Positions 43,018 through 54,252 of a stretch of DNA of 64,000 bases are shown here, one piece after another; position 1 is the first letter of the stretch; the number at the start of each line of letters is the position of its first letter. This DNA comes from Microbacterium sp. RU33B (GTDB lineage Bacteria; Actinomycetota; Actinomycetes; Actinomycetales; Microbacteriaceae). Location: positions 744,001-808,000 of the forward strand of contig NZ_FTPO01000001.1 of assembly GCF_900155915.1 (NCBI RefSeq). Reading direction: 5' to 3'. Under the pieces are notes generated by a model, which saw only the letters and a program-made list of their open reading frames with translations, was not told the origin of the DNA and searched no databases. Position numbers and translations under genes: made by a program.

Positions 43018-44026
43018 GCTCGATCGCGATCACGACATCGCACCGGGGCTCGTCGCGAAGACGAAGAAGCGCCTGGTCGTCGCGACGGGGAGGTCGCACC
43101 CCGAGCTCGCGGACTCGGTCGCGCTGTCGCTGGGCACCGAACTGGTGCCCACCGAGCACCGCACCTTCGCCTCCGGCGAGATCCTGACCCGCTTCGAAGT
43201 CTCGATCCGCGGCTGCGACTTCTTCCTGATCCAGTCGTTCGGCCCTCCGGTCAACGAGTGGCTCATGGAGACGCTCATCATGCTGGATGCCGCCAAGCGC
43301 GCATCCGCGAAGCGCATCACCGTCGTCGCCCCGTACTATCCCTACTCCCGCCAGGACAAGAAGGGCCGCGGGCGCGAGCCCATCAGCGCCCGCCTGGTCG
43401 CCGACCTGCTCAAGACGGCCGGCGCCGACCGCGTCATGAGCGTCGACCTGCACGCCGCGCAGATCCAGGGCTTCTTTGACGGTCCCGTCGATCACCTCTT
43501 CGCCAAGCCCGTGCTCCTGGAGTACTTCAAGGAGACCCTGTCGGCGGAGGATCGCGCCAAGCTCACGGTCGTCTCGCCCGACACGGGGCGGGTGCGCGTG
43601 GCCGACCAGTGGTCGGACAGTCTCGGGGCACCGCTGGCGATCATCCACAAGCGCCGCGACCCGAACGTCGCCAACCAGGTGACCGTCAACGAGATCGTCG
43701 GTCATGTGGACGGCCGGGTGTGCCTCCTGGTCGACGACATGATCGACACCGGCGGCACGATCGTGAAGGCGGCCGAGGCGCTGAAGAAGAACGGCGCCGA
43801 GCGCGTGATCGTCGCGGCGACGCACGCGATCTTCAGCGATCCGGCGGCCGAGCGACTCCAGAGCGAGGCGATCGACGAGGTCGTGGTCACCGACACGATC
43901 CCGATCCCTGCGGAGAAGCGCTTCGCCACGCTCACGATCCTGCCGATCGCGCCGCTCCTGGGCCGCGCCATCCGCGAGGTCTTCGAGGACGGCTCGGTCA
44001 CGAGCATGTTCGACGGCGCGGCCTGA
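42995..44026 (+). CDS. prs: Ribose-phosphate pyrophosphokinase (PRPP synthetase)
   Basis: This 343-residue enzyme makes PRPP from ribose-5-phosphate and ATP for nucleotide, His and Trp synthesis. It has the flexible loop KRRDPN, the ATP-site region APYYPYSRQDKK and the PRPP-binding loop VDDMIDTGGTI (about 247-257). The basic N-terminal extension (GRKKRIELDRDHD) makes it about 20 residues longer than typical. It starts inside glmU (23-nt overlap), a conserved actinobacterial pairing. The P-type ATPase follows after 10 nt. Confidence 0.96.
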   Translation: MGRKKRIELDRDHDIAPGLVAKTKKRLVVATGRSHPELADSVALSLGTELVPTEHRTFASGEILTRFEVSIRGCDFFLIQSFGPPVNEWLMETLIMLDAAKRASAKRITVVAPYYPYSRQDKKGRGREPISARLVADLLKTAGADRVMSVDLHAAQIQGFFDGPVDHLFAKPVLLEYFKETLSAEDRAKLTVVSPDTGRVRVADQWSDSLGAPLAIIHKRRDPNVANQVTVNEIVGHVDGRVCLLVDDMIDTGGTIVKAAEALKKNGAERVIVAATHAIFSDPAAERLQSEAIDEVVVTDTIPIPAEKRFATLTILPIAPLLGRAIREVFEDGSVTSMFDGAA

Positions 44027-44036
44027 GCCGCCGGCC

Positions 44037-46759
<2,723 letters not shown>

Positions 46760-46766
<7 letters not shown>

Positions 46767-46777
46767 CGGGTTCATAG
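46760..46777 (+). promoter_or_regulatory. Direct repeat TTCATAG-N4-TTCATAG, likely OmpR-type site
   Basis: The two copies start at 46760 and 46771, an 11-bp spacing typical of tandem OmpR/PhoB dimers. They sit about 45-60 nt before the transcription start expected from the TAGCGT hexamer at 46810-46815, an activator position, and overlap the stop codon of the P-type ATPase. Similar repeats flank the response regulator gene at 52608. Confidence 0.6.
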
Positions 46778-46858
46778 GACATATCGACCTCGCGTTCGCT
46801 CTCGGTCTCTAGCGTGGAGACCACCTCGCAGCGAGGAACCGCAGAAGGAGGACCTCTC

Positions 46859-47314
46859 ATGATCCGCACCACCGCCGTGCCCCGCCCCGTCCGCACCGGA
46901 GCCGCCATGCTCGGCGTCGCCGGCATGCTCACCCTCGCGGGCTGCGCCACGACCCCCAGGGCGGACGCCGAGTCGACCGCCGACGCGGGATCTGGCACCG
47001 ACGCGACCACCGGCGGTCCCTACACCGACGGCACCTACACGGCCGAGGGATCGTACGCGACGCCCGAATCGGTCGAGGAGATCAGTGTCACCGTCACCCT
47101 GGAAGACGATGTCATCACCGCCGTCGAGGTGACGGGCAACCCGACCAAGCGGGAGTCCGAGCAGTACCAGGGCCAGTTCATCGGCGGTATCGAGGAGGTC
47201 GTGGTGGGTCAGGACATCGACGACATCTCGGTGAGCCGCGTCGCGGGGTCGTCGCTCACGAGCGGCGGCTTCAACGAGGCGATCGAAGCGATCAAGGCGG
47301 AAGCGGCGGCGTGA
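46859..47314 (+). CDS. FMN-binding domain lipoprotein
   Basis: This 151-residue secreted lipoprotein has a basic N-terminus, a hydrophobic stretch and the lipobox LAGC (Cys about 29), then a Thr/Ser-rich linker and an FMN_bind domain (about 60-150). ApbE normally attaches FMN through phosphoester linkage to the last Thr/Ser of DxxSGAT/S; here the corresponding segment reads VAGSSLTSGGF, so the acceptor would be a serine in an atypical motif. It presumably carries electrons on the outer membrane face. ATG 46859 has AAGGAGG 7 nt upstream. apbE starts 1 nt after its stop. Confidence 0.88.
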   Translation: MIRTTAVPRPVRTGAAMLGVAGMLTLAGCATTPRADAESTADAGSGTDATTGGPYTDGTYTAEGSYATPESVEEISVTVTLEDDVITAVEVTGNPTKRESEQYQGQFIGGIEEVVVGQDIDDISVSRVAGSSLTSGGFNEAIEAIKAEAAA

Positions 47315-47315
47315 C

Positions 47316-48191
47316 GTGACGGCGTCGGTCTGGCGCTTCGACGCGATCGGCACGGTCTGGGAGATCGAGACGGCCGCGCCCCTCGACGGCGCCGTCCGCT
47401 CCGCGGTGACGGAGGACATCGACGCCTTCGACCGGGAGTGGTCGCGATTCCGATCCGACTCACTGGTCTCGGCGCTCGCGCGGGGTGCGGGCGCGGTGCC
47501 CGCACCCCGCGATGCCGAAGACATGCTCGCGGCGTACGGAGACCTGTCTGCGGCCACCGGCGGAGCCGTGAACCCCCTGGTGGGGTCGGTGCTCGAGCGA
47601 CGCGGATACGACGCGTCGTACTCGCTCGTCGACGGCGGCGCGGAGCCCGCGCCCCGCGACCTGCTCGCCGTGGACGACGGCCTGCTCACGCTCCGCGAGC
47701 CGGCCGTCATCGACGTCGGGGCGCTCGGCAAGGGCCGGCTCGTCGATCTCGTGCTCGGTGTCGTGGCGGCCGCCGTTCCCGGCGACGTCGTCGTCGACGC
47801 CGGCGGCGACATCGCCGTGCGGGGCGGGCCGCACCGCATCGGTCTCGAGCATCCCTTCGACGCGCGGCGTGCGATCGGCGTCGTGGAGGTGACGGATGCC
47901 GCTCTCTGCGCATCGGCGTCCAACCGGCGCGCGTGGCCGTCGGCGACGGGGGAGACCCTCCACCACGTGCTCGATGCCCGAACGGGTCAGCCCGTGCGGA
48001 CGATCGTCGCCGCGTGGGCGGTCGCCCCGACGGCGATGCGGGCCGATGCGATCGCCACTGCGCTGTTCTTCGACGGCGGTGCGCGGCTCGCCCACGACTG
48101 GGGCGTCGAGTGGGTCCGGATGCTGTCCGACGGCCGTGTCGAGTACTCGCCGGCGTCGACCGCGACGCTGTTCACGGCATCCGGACCGTGA
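47316..48191 (+). CDS. apbE: FAD:protein FMN transferase ApbE
   Basis: This 291-residue flavin transferase attaches FMN covalently to target proteins. Motifs include DVGALGKGRLVDLVL (the DxGGxxKG-like substrate site), VVVDAGGDIAVRG (metal/FAD site) and HVLDARTGQPV, with the C-terminal AMRADAIATALF. No signal peptide is obvious, so it may act in the cytoplasm or use another route. GTG 47316 begins 1 nt after the lipoprotein gene, making that lipoprotein the obvious target. Confidence 0.93.
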   Translation: MTASVWRFDAIGTVWEIETAAPLDGAVRSAVTEDIDAFDREWSRFRSDSLVSALARGAGAVPAPRDAEDMLAAYGDLSAATGGAVNPLVGSVLERRGYDASYSLVDGGAEPAPRDLLAVDDGLLTLREPAVIDVGALGKGRLVDLVLGVVAAAVPGDVVVDAGGDIAVRGGPHRIGLEHPFDARRAIGVVEVTDAALCASASNRRAWPSATGETLHHVLDARTGQPVRTIVAAWAVAPTAMRADAIATALFFDGGARLAHDWGVEWVRMLSDGRVEYSPASTATLFTASGP

Positions 48192-48212
48192 TCCCGAGGC
48201 GCTGACGACGGC

Positions 48213-48218
48213 TAGCGT
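48213..48218 (+). promoter_or_regulatory. -10 hexamer of leaderless MOSC gene
   Basis: TAGCGT, 7 nt before ATG 48226, 22 nt after the apbE stop. Confidence 0.55.
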
Positions 48219-48225
48219 GGATCCC

Positions 48226-48783
48226 ATGACCTTCGACACCGACGAACCGCACGTCGTCGCCGTCGCACGCGACCGCGCCCACCGATTCAGCAAGCCTCTG
48301 GCCGAGGAGATCGTGCTCGTCGAAGGCTGGGGAGTCGAGGGCGACGCGCACGGCGGACCCACCGTGCAGCACCTCTCGCGGCTCCGGCGCGATCCGGAGG
48401 CCGCGAATCTGCGTCAGGTGCACCTCATCCATTCGGAGCTGTTCGACCTCGCAGAGCATCGCGGGCATGCCGTGGCGCCCGGCCAGCTCGGCGAGAACAT
48501 CACGACGGCCGGAATCGACCTGCTCGGCCTGCCGCGGGGAGCCCGCGTGCACCTCGGAGCCGATGCCGTGGTCGAGATCACGGGTCTTCGCAATCCGTGC
48601 ACGCAGATCAACGGACTCTCGGAGGGTCTCATGAAGGAGCTCGTCTACGTCGACGACGCCGGACAGACCGTCCGCCTCGCCGGCGTCATGTCGATCGTCG
48701 TCCGCGGCGGCGCGGTGCGCCCGGGAGACGGCATCCGGGTCACCCTCCCCGAGGGCGCCCCCGAGCGGCTGCAGGCGGTCTGA
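48226..48783 (+). CDS. MOSC domain-containing protein
   Basis: This 185-residue protein is a single MOSC domain, the sulfur-carrier domain of molybdenum-cofactor sulfurases. It has GVEGDAHGG, the GQLGENITTAGIDL segment and the conserved cysteine in RNPCTQIN (about 126), expected to carry the persulfide. Stand-alone MOSC proteins act on molybdoenzymes or N-hydroxylated compounds; the partner is unknown. It has its own leaderless promoter but lies 34 nt after apbE and 2 nt before the membrane reductase, so it may serve the same redox unit. Confidence 0.92.
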   Translation: MTFDTDEPHVVAVARDRAHRFSKPLAEEIVLVEGWGVEGDAHGGPTVQHLSRLRRDPEAANLRQVHLIHSELFDLAEHRGHAVAPGQLGENITTAGIDLLGLPRGARVHLGADAVVEITGLRNPCTQINGLSEGLMKELVYVDDAGQTVRLAGVMSIVVRGGAVRPGDGIRVTLPEGAPERLQAV

Positions 48784-48785
48784 CC

Positions 48786-50357
48786 GTGGGAGCGTCCTTC
48801 ACCGCCCTCTGGAACCGCGTCTTCGCCGTGCTCGGCCGCGTGTCGATGTACCGCCTCGCGCTGCTCAGCCTCGGCGGGCTCGCCATGATCTCGTTCGCGG
48901 TGTCGTTCTTCGGCCTCATCGCGCCCGGTCCGCTCGAGCTCATCGTGACGCTGATCGTGCTCGCGGCCTCGTGCACGCTGGTGGATGCCGTGGCGCAGCG
49001 CCTCCTGCACCTGCCCTGGCGCATCGAGTCATCGCTCATCACGGCCCACATCCTCCTCTTCGTGCTGCGTCCGACTCTCGACCTCGCCGGGCTCGCCGGC
49101 ATCGCCCTCGCGGGCGTCGCGGCGTCGCTCTCCAAATACGTCCTCGCGTGGCGCGGCCGCCACATCTTCAATCCGGCCGCTGTCGGCGCGACCCTGGTCA
49201 CGGTGCTGAGCATCTGGCTCCCGGGCCTCGGATCGTCCGCCTGGTGGGTCGGCACCCCCGTCCTCGCCGTGCCCGTCGTGCTCGCCGGTCTCGCGGTGCT
49301 GTGGCGTACCGAGAAGCTCCGGGTCGTGCTCGTGTTCCTCGTCGTCGCGGTGGCGGTGGCGGTGCTGCGCACCTCCGCGCAGTACCAGGACGCCGGCGTG
49401 CCCTTCGACGGGATGTCGCTGTTCTGGCAGATCCTCTGGTCGTCGCCGTTCCTGTTCCTCGGCGCGTTCATGCTGTCCGAGCCGCTCACGCTGCCCCCGC
49501 GGCGCTGGCAGCAGTTCCTGGTGGCCGGGGTCGTCGGCGTGCTCGCGGGCTTCCCGATCGACATCGGCGAGATCAGTCTCGGCCAGGAGCGGGCGTTGCT
49601 GATCGGCAACCTCGTCGCGTTCGCGTTCTCGTTGCGCGCCGCGGTGAAGCTCACCCTCGAGTCCCGCGATCAGCTGACGCCCACCGTGAAGCAGCTGACG
49701 TTCCGCACCCATCGCCCGCTCGCCTTCACGCCCGGCCAGTACCTCGAGCTCGACGTGCCCCATCACCGGCCGGATGCCCGCGGCACCCGCCGCGAATTCA
49801 GCATCGCGTCGGCCCCGGAAGACCTGCCGCTCCTGCGCATCGCGTTCCGCGAGTCGGGCTCGCCGAGCGCGAAGCCGCAGAGTTCGTACAAGAAAGCCCT
49901 CGCGGCGGTGTCGGCGGGCAGCGACCTGGCCGTCACGGGCGTGTGGGGCGACTTCGTGCTCCCCAAGCGGTCGATGAGCCCCGTCCTCATGGTCGCGGCC
50001 GGGATCGGCATCACGCCGTTCGTGTCGCAGCTGCGACAGGCGACCCTCGGCCGCGAGGATCGCGACGTGGTGGTCGTCTACGTCGCCTCGGAGGCATCCG
50101 AGCTGGCGTTCCGCGACGACCTCGAGGCGTCCGGCGTGTCCGTGGTGGTGTTCACGCGCGATCGCCCCCAGGACCTCCCGTCGCACTGGCTGTGGGCGCA
50201 GGGAGTGCGGCTCGATGCCGAGGGACTCCTCCGGGTCGTGCCCGACATCGCCTCCCGGCACGCCTACATCTCCGGCCCGCCGGGCCTCATCGCCGAACTC
50301 GCGCCGGCCCTGGAGCGAGCGCGTTCGATCACGACGGACGCCTTCTCGGGCTACTGA
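48786..50357 (+). CDS. Membrane RnfD/NqrB-like domain fused to ferredoxin-NADP reductase module
   Basis: This 523-residue protein has about 9 membrane helices (about 15-290) including RHIFNPAAVGATL (about 116-128), the pattern seen in RnfD/NqrB-type subunits, followed by a cytosolic FNR-like module: FAD site REFSIASAPED, NAD(P) site VAAGIGITPFVSQL, and YISGPPGLI. It would pass electrons from NAD(P)H through FAD into the membrane and on to the FMN lipoprotein. The covalent-FMN SGAT motif of NqrB/RnfD is not visible. GTG 48786 is 2 nt after the MOSC stop. It ends overlapping the convergent kinase gene by 7 nt. Confidence 0.88.
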   Translation: MGASFTALWNRVFAVLGRVSMYRLALLSLGGLAMISFAVSFFGLIAPGPLELIVTLIVLAASCTLVDAVAQRLLHLPWRIESSLITAHILLFVLRPTLDLAGLAGIALAGVAASLSKYVLAWRGRHIFNPAAVGATLVTVLSIWLPGLGSSAWWVGTPVLAVPVVLAGLAVLWRTEKLRVVLVFLVVAVAVAVLRTSAQYQDAGVPFDGMSLFWQILWSSPFLFLGAFMLSEPLTLPPRRWQQFLVAGVVGVLAGFPIDIGEISLGQERALLIGNLVAFAFSLRAAVKLTLESRDQLTPTVKQLTFRTHRPLAFTPGQYLELDVPHHRPDARGTRREFSIASAPEDLPLLRIAFRESGSPSAKPQSSYKKALAAVSAGSDLAVTGVWGDFVLPKRSMSPVLMVAAGIGITPFVSQLRQATLGREDRDVVVVYVASEASELAFRDDLEASGVSVVVFTRDRPQDLPSHWLWAQGVRLDAEGLLRVVPDIASRHAYISGPPGLIAELAPALERARSITTDAFSGY

Positions 50358-51877
50358 GCCGCCGGGGATCCGGATTCCGGGGGAGCCGGTTTCGCGGGCA
50401 GCCGCACCTCGAACGTCGTGTCGCCCGGGGTGCTGCGCACGGAGATCGAGCCGCCATGCGCCTCGACGATCGCGCGGGCGATCGACAGGCCCAGACCCGT
50501 GCCGCCGGTCTTGCGTGCGCGGGAGCGGTCGGCGCGGGAGAAGCGCTCGAACAGCTCGTCCTGCACGGCCGGGTCGACACCGGGGCCGTCGTCGTGCACG
50601 CGGAGCACGGCATCCGTCCCGTCCTGGAGCACGCTGACCGCCACGGTCGTCCCCGCCGGGGTGTGCGTGCGGGCGTTCGCGAGGAGGTTCGCCGCGACCT
50701 GGTGCAGACGCGCCGTATCGCCCGCCAGCAGGACGGGGGCCTCCTCGGCGTCGAGACCCCACGTGTGGTCGGGGCCGGCGACGACCGCGTCGCCGACGGC
50801 CTCCATCGCGAGGCGGGTGAGGTCGACGGTTCCGTACACGAGCTCCTGACCCTCGTCGAGGCGCGCGAGCAGCAGCAGATCCTCGACGAGCCTGGTCATC
50901 CGCAGCGACTGCGCCTGGATGCGCTCGAGCGACTGCTCGGTCGTCTCCACGACGGTGGTCTCGCCCTGCCGGAGCGCGCGGAGCGACAGCTCCGAGTAGC
51001 CTCGGATCGAAGCGAGGGGGGTCCGCAGCTCGTGGCTCGCATCGGCGACGAAGCGCCGCATCCGCTCCTCGTTGCGCTGGCGCGCATCGAGCGACGCGTC
51101 GACATGGTCGAGGAGCGTGTTCAGCGCGTGTCCGACCCGGCCGATCTCGGTGCGATCGTCGGCCTCGGCATCCGGGACGCGCTCGTTGATCGAGACTGCG
51201 CCCTCCGACATGGGGACGGATGCCACGCGCGTCGCGGTGTCGGCGACGGCGCGCAGCGGCTTCAGACCCGCCCGGATCACGAGGGCGATCGCGGCCCCGA
51301 GGATCAGGAGCCCGCCCGCGGTGACCAGCAGCACGGTCGTGATGAGCTGGGTGATCGTGCTCTGCACTTCACTCAGCGAGAGCCCGACGAAGGCGACGTA
51401 GTTCTGCGACTGGAACGCTCCGACGCGGTACTCGCCCAGTCCGTCGACCGTCACGGTGGACCGGTCGGCCTCCTGCGGTCCCGCGAGCACCTGGGCGATC
51501 TGCCGCGGCGTGAGCTCGGTGATCGTGTCGCCGTCGACGATCGCGCCCGTGTCGGCTCCGCTCGACGAGCGGAGAACGAGGAGCGCTCCGGAGGCCTGGC
51601 GGCCCTCGCCGAGCACGTCGGCCGCGGTCAGCGCCACGGACTGGCCGAACGGTCCGCCCTGGAGCTCGAACAGCGACTGGCCGGTCTCCTGCGCCGTCGT
51701 GTTCAACCGCGCGTTGAGGTTCTCCTGCAGGACGTTCGAGAGGACCGTGCTCATCGCGAGGGCGACGCCGAGGAGGATGAGGGCGACCGCGCCGGTGATC
51801 GTCACCATGAGCCGCGCCTGGAGGCTCCATGGACGGCGGCCGGGGCGCGCGGACGGGGCGAGGGCGTCGGTGGTCAC
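50351..51877 (-). CDS. Sensor histidine kinase with HAMP domain
   Basis: This 508-residue kinase has two membrane helices (about 22-45 and 175-200) enclosing an extracytoplasmic domain, a HAMP domain, the dimerisation domain with His282 (DASHELRTPLAS), the N-box NLLANARTHTP and GTGLGLSIARAIVEAHGG. GTG 51877 overlaps the response regulator stop by 4 nt, so the two are co-translated. Its signal is unknown; location suggests it monitors envelope redox state or a substrate of the neighbouring ABC exporter. Confidence 0.94.
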   Translation of the reverse strand: MTTDALAPSARPGRRPWSLQARLMVTITGAVALILLGVALAMSTVLSNVLQENLNARLNTTAQETGQSLFELQGGPFGQSVALTAADVLGEGRQASGALLVLRSSSGADTGAIVDGDTITELTPRQIAQVLAGPQEADRSTVTVDGLGEYRVGAFQSQNYVAFVGLSLSEVQSTITQLITTVLLVTAGGLLILGAAIALVIRAGLKPLRAVADTATRVASVPMSEGAVSINERVPDAEADDRTEIGRVGHALNTLLDHVDASLDARQRNEERMRRFVADASHELRTPLASIRGYSELSLRALRQGETTVVETTEQSLERIQAQSLRMTRLVEDLLLLARLDEGQELVYGTVDLTRLAMEAVGDAVVAGPDHTWGLDAEEAPVLLAGDTARLHQVAANLLANARTHTPAGTTVAVSVLQDGTDAVLRVHDDGPGVDPAVQDELFERFSRADRSRARKTGGTGLGLSIARAIVEAHGGSISVRSTPGDTTFEVRLPAKPAPPESGSPAAQ

Positions 51878-52608
51878 TGGGGTGCTTTGATCATGTATCC
51901 GACGCCGCGGACGGTGTGGATGAGCGGCTCGCCCCCCTGATCGATCTTCTTGCGCAGGTAGGAGATGTAGAGCTCCACGACCGAGGAGCGGCCGCCGAAA
52001 TCGTAGTTCCACACGCGGTCGAGGATCTGCGCCTTCGACACGACGCGGCGCTGGTTGCGCATGAGGTAGCGCAGCAGCTCGAACTCGGTGGCGGTCAGCT
52101 CGATCTCGCGGCCCGACCGCTCGACCTCGTGGCTGTCTTCGTTGAGCGACAGATCGGCGACGCGCAGGATCGGCTCGGCGTCGCTTGCGAGCGCCGTGCC
52201 CGCTCGGCGCATGAGACCGCGCAGCCGCGCCACGACCTCTTCGAGGCTGAAGGGCTTCGTGACGTAGTCGTCGCCGCCCGCGGTGAGACCGGCGACGCGG
52301 TCGCCGACGGAGTCCTTCGCGGTGAGGAACAGCACCGGCACGTCGTTGCCCGACTGGCGCAGCCGCTGCAGCACCGCCATGCCGTCGAGGTCGGGCATCA
52401 TGATGTCGAGCACCATCGCGTCGGGATCGAAGTCCCGTGCAGCCTGCAGAGCCTGGAATCCGGATGCCGCGGTCTTGACCTCCCACCCCTCCATGCGCAG
52501 CGCCATCGAGAGCAGGTCGGTGAGCATCTGCTCGTCGTCGACGACGAGCACGCGAAGGGCCGAGCCGTCGGGACGGTGGAGGGCGGGGGCGGGCGCGGTG
52601 GCGGTCAT
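51874..52608 (-). CDS. Response regulator, OmpR/PhoB family
   Basis: This 244-residue regulator has a receiver domain with phospho-acceptor Asp68 (MVLDIMMPDLDG) and VTKPF, and a C-terminal winged helix (ELTATEFELLRYLMRNQRRVVSKAQIL...YLRKKID). Its own -35 region is covered by the TTCCTATG direct repeats, so autoregulation is likely. Co-translated with the kinase downstream. Confidence 0.94.
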   Translation of the reverse strand: MTATAPAPALHRPDGSALRVLVVDDEQMLTDLLSMALRMEGWEVKTAASGFQALQAARDFDPDAMVLDIMMPDLDGMAVLQRLRQSGNDVPVLFLTAKDSVGDRVAGLTAGGDDYVTKPFSLEEVVARLRGLMRRAGTALASDAEPILRVADLSLNEDSHEVERSGREIELTATEFELLRYLMRNQRRVVSKAQILDRVWNYDFGGRSSVVELYISYLRKKIDQGGEPLIHTVRGVGYMIKAPQ

Positions 52609-52614
52609 GGGTCC

Positions 52615-52620
52615 ATTGTG
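52615..52620 (-). promoter_or_regulatory. -10 hexamer of leaderless response regulator gene
   Basis: CACAAT on the minus strand, 6 nt before ATG 52608. Confidence 0.5.
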
Positions 52621-52626
52621 CGCCGG

Positions 52627-52657
52627 TTCCTATGTGCTTCCTATGGAGGAGGCTATG
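52627..52657. promoter_or_regulatory. Direct repeats TTCCTATG, likely OmpR-type site
   Basis: TTCCTATG starts at 52627 and 52638 (11-bp spacing), and a third CTATG lies at 52653-52657, 12 bp further. The second copy coincides with the -35 position of the response regulator promoter. A related TTCCATAG occurs at 52686-52693, nearer the divergent ABC permease gene. Confidence 0.6.
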
Positions 52658-52725
52658 CGTCGTCTGTGAGTCGCGCGCATACCGTTTCCATAGCTTCCTC
52701 CACGGTCCCGCATTGCCGCGGTCCC

Positions 52726-52731
52726 TACGTT
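52726..52731 (+). promoter_or_regulatory. -10 hexamer of leaderless ABC permease gene
   Basis: TACGTT, 7 nt before ATG 52739. Confidence 0.55.
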
Positions 52732-52738
52732 CGGTCCC

Positions 52739-54199
52739 ATGTACTTCACCTATCTGCGCCGCGAACTCGCCGGCCGAAAGAAGCAGACGATCATCGTCGC
52801 GGCAGGTCTCGCGATCGCGATCGCCCTCGTCATCATCGTGAACTCGCTCTCGACCGGCGTGCGCGACGCGCAAGCGCAGGCCCTCGAGTCGGTCTACGGG
52901 GTCGGCACCGACCTGACCGTCTCGGGCGCGGCGGTGGAGCCGGGCGAGGGCGGGGGTCCGCGGTTCGAGTTCGACGAGGACGGCGGAACCACGACCGACG
53001 ACGGCACGACGAGCCTGAGTCAGTCGCGTCTGGTGACCGACCTCCTCCGAGGCACGCTGGACGCCTCGACGCTGGAGACGGTCGCCGGGATCGACGGGGT
53101 GGCCGCGGCATCCGGCGCGCTCAGCCTGACGAACACGACGTTCTCGGGCGAACTGCCGCAGCGACCGGCCGACGGCGAGGCGCCGGCCGCGCCGGGCGCC
53201 GGCGGCGATCAGACCCAGGGCGGCGGCTTCGGGGGTGGGGCGTTCGACGTGGATGCGTTCACGGTGCTCGGCATCGACCCGGCGGCCGACGCGGTCGGCC
53301 CCCTGTCGGCGGTCACGCTGACCGAAGGGCGCGGGCTCGACGCCGACGACGCGGGGCAGAACGTGGCCGTGCTCGACGCGACCTACGCTGCCGGCGCCGA
53401 GATCGGCGTCGGAGACACGATCGACGTCGGCGGCACGGCGATGGAGGTCGTCGGCCTCGTCTCATCGACCTCGAGCGAGGCCGACACCGCCGCGAATGCG
53501 TACATCCCGCTCGACGTCGCGCAGTCGATCTCGGGCGCGGGCGACGTGATCTCGACCGTGTACGTCCAGGCCGCTTCCGCCAGCGACATCGCCGCTGTGC
53601 AGGCGGCGATCGCGGCCGAGCTGCCGGACGCGACCGTGAGCTCGCAGTCCGACCTCGCTGCCGATGTCTCGGGATCGCTGTCGAGCGCGTCGTCGCTCGT
53701 CTCGAACCTCGGCACCTGGCTGTCGTTGATCGTGCTCGCCGTGGCGCTCGCCCTCGCCGTGCTCTTCACCACGTCGGGCGTCTCGCGCCGCACGCGCGAG
53801 TTCGGCACCCTCAAGGCGATCGGCTGGTCCAACGGCCGCGTCGTGGGTCAGGTCGCCGGAGAGTCGGTCGTGCAGGGACTCCTCGGCGGGGCTGCCGGCC
53901 TCGTGATCGGACTCGCCGGCATCTGGATCATCAATCTGACATCGCCCACGATCTCCGCGTCGCCGACGACGCCGGGGGCGCCCGGCGAAGGCGGACCCGG
54001 CGGGGGCGGATTCGGCGGAGGCGGCTTCGGGGCGTTGACGCAGACGGCGCAGGATGTCGTCCTGCACGCGCCGCTCACGATCTGGGTCCTCGTCGCCGCC
54101 GTCGGCATCGCCGTCCTCGGAGGACTCGTCGCCGGAGCGTTCGGCGGATGGCGCGCCGCGCGTCTCAGCCCCGCCGAAGCCCTGCGATCGGTGGGCTGA
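52739..54199 (+). CDS. ABC transporter permease, MacB/FtsX family
   Basis: This 486-residue permease has one N-terminal helix (about 17-40), a large extracytoplasmic domain, and three C-terminal helices (about 320-345, 375-400, 440-465) with the FtsX pattern TREFGTLKAIGWSNGRVVGQVAGESVVQGLLGG. Two glycine-rich stretches (about 160-170 and 418-437) are unusual and probably flexible. MacB-type transporters use mechanotransmission to export or expel substrates outside the membrane rather than carry them across. It is transcribed with the ATPase that follows. Confidence 0.92.
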   Translation: MYFTYLRRELAGRKKQTIIVAAGLAIAIALVIIVNSLSTGVRDAQAQALESVYGVGTDLTVSGAAVEPGEGGGPRFEFDEDGGTTTDDGTTSLSQSRLVTDLLRGTLDASTLETVAGIDGVAAASGALSLTNTTFSGELPQRPADGEAPAAPGAGGDQTQGGGFGGGAFDVDAFTVLGIDPAADAVGPLSAVTLTEGRGLDADDAGQNVAVLDATYAAGAEIGVGDTIDVGGTAMEVVGLVSSTSSEADTAANAYIPLDVAQSISGAGDVISTVYVQAASASDIAAVQAAIAAELPDATVSSQSDLAADVSGSLSSASSLVSNLGTWLSLIVLAVALALAVLFTTSGVSRRTREFGTLKAIGWSNGRVVGQVAGESVVQGLLGGAAGLVIGLAGIWIINLTSPTISASPTTPGAPGEGGPGGGGFGGGGFGALTQTAQDVVLHAPLTIWVLVAAVGIAVLGGLVAGAFGGWRAARLSPAEALRSVG

Positions 54200-54252
54200 C
54201 CGTGGACGCCCCCGACATCCTCACCCCTCACGCACCGACAGGAGACCCCGCC

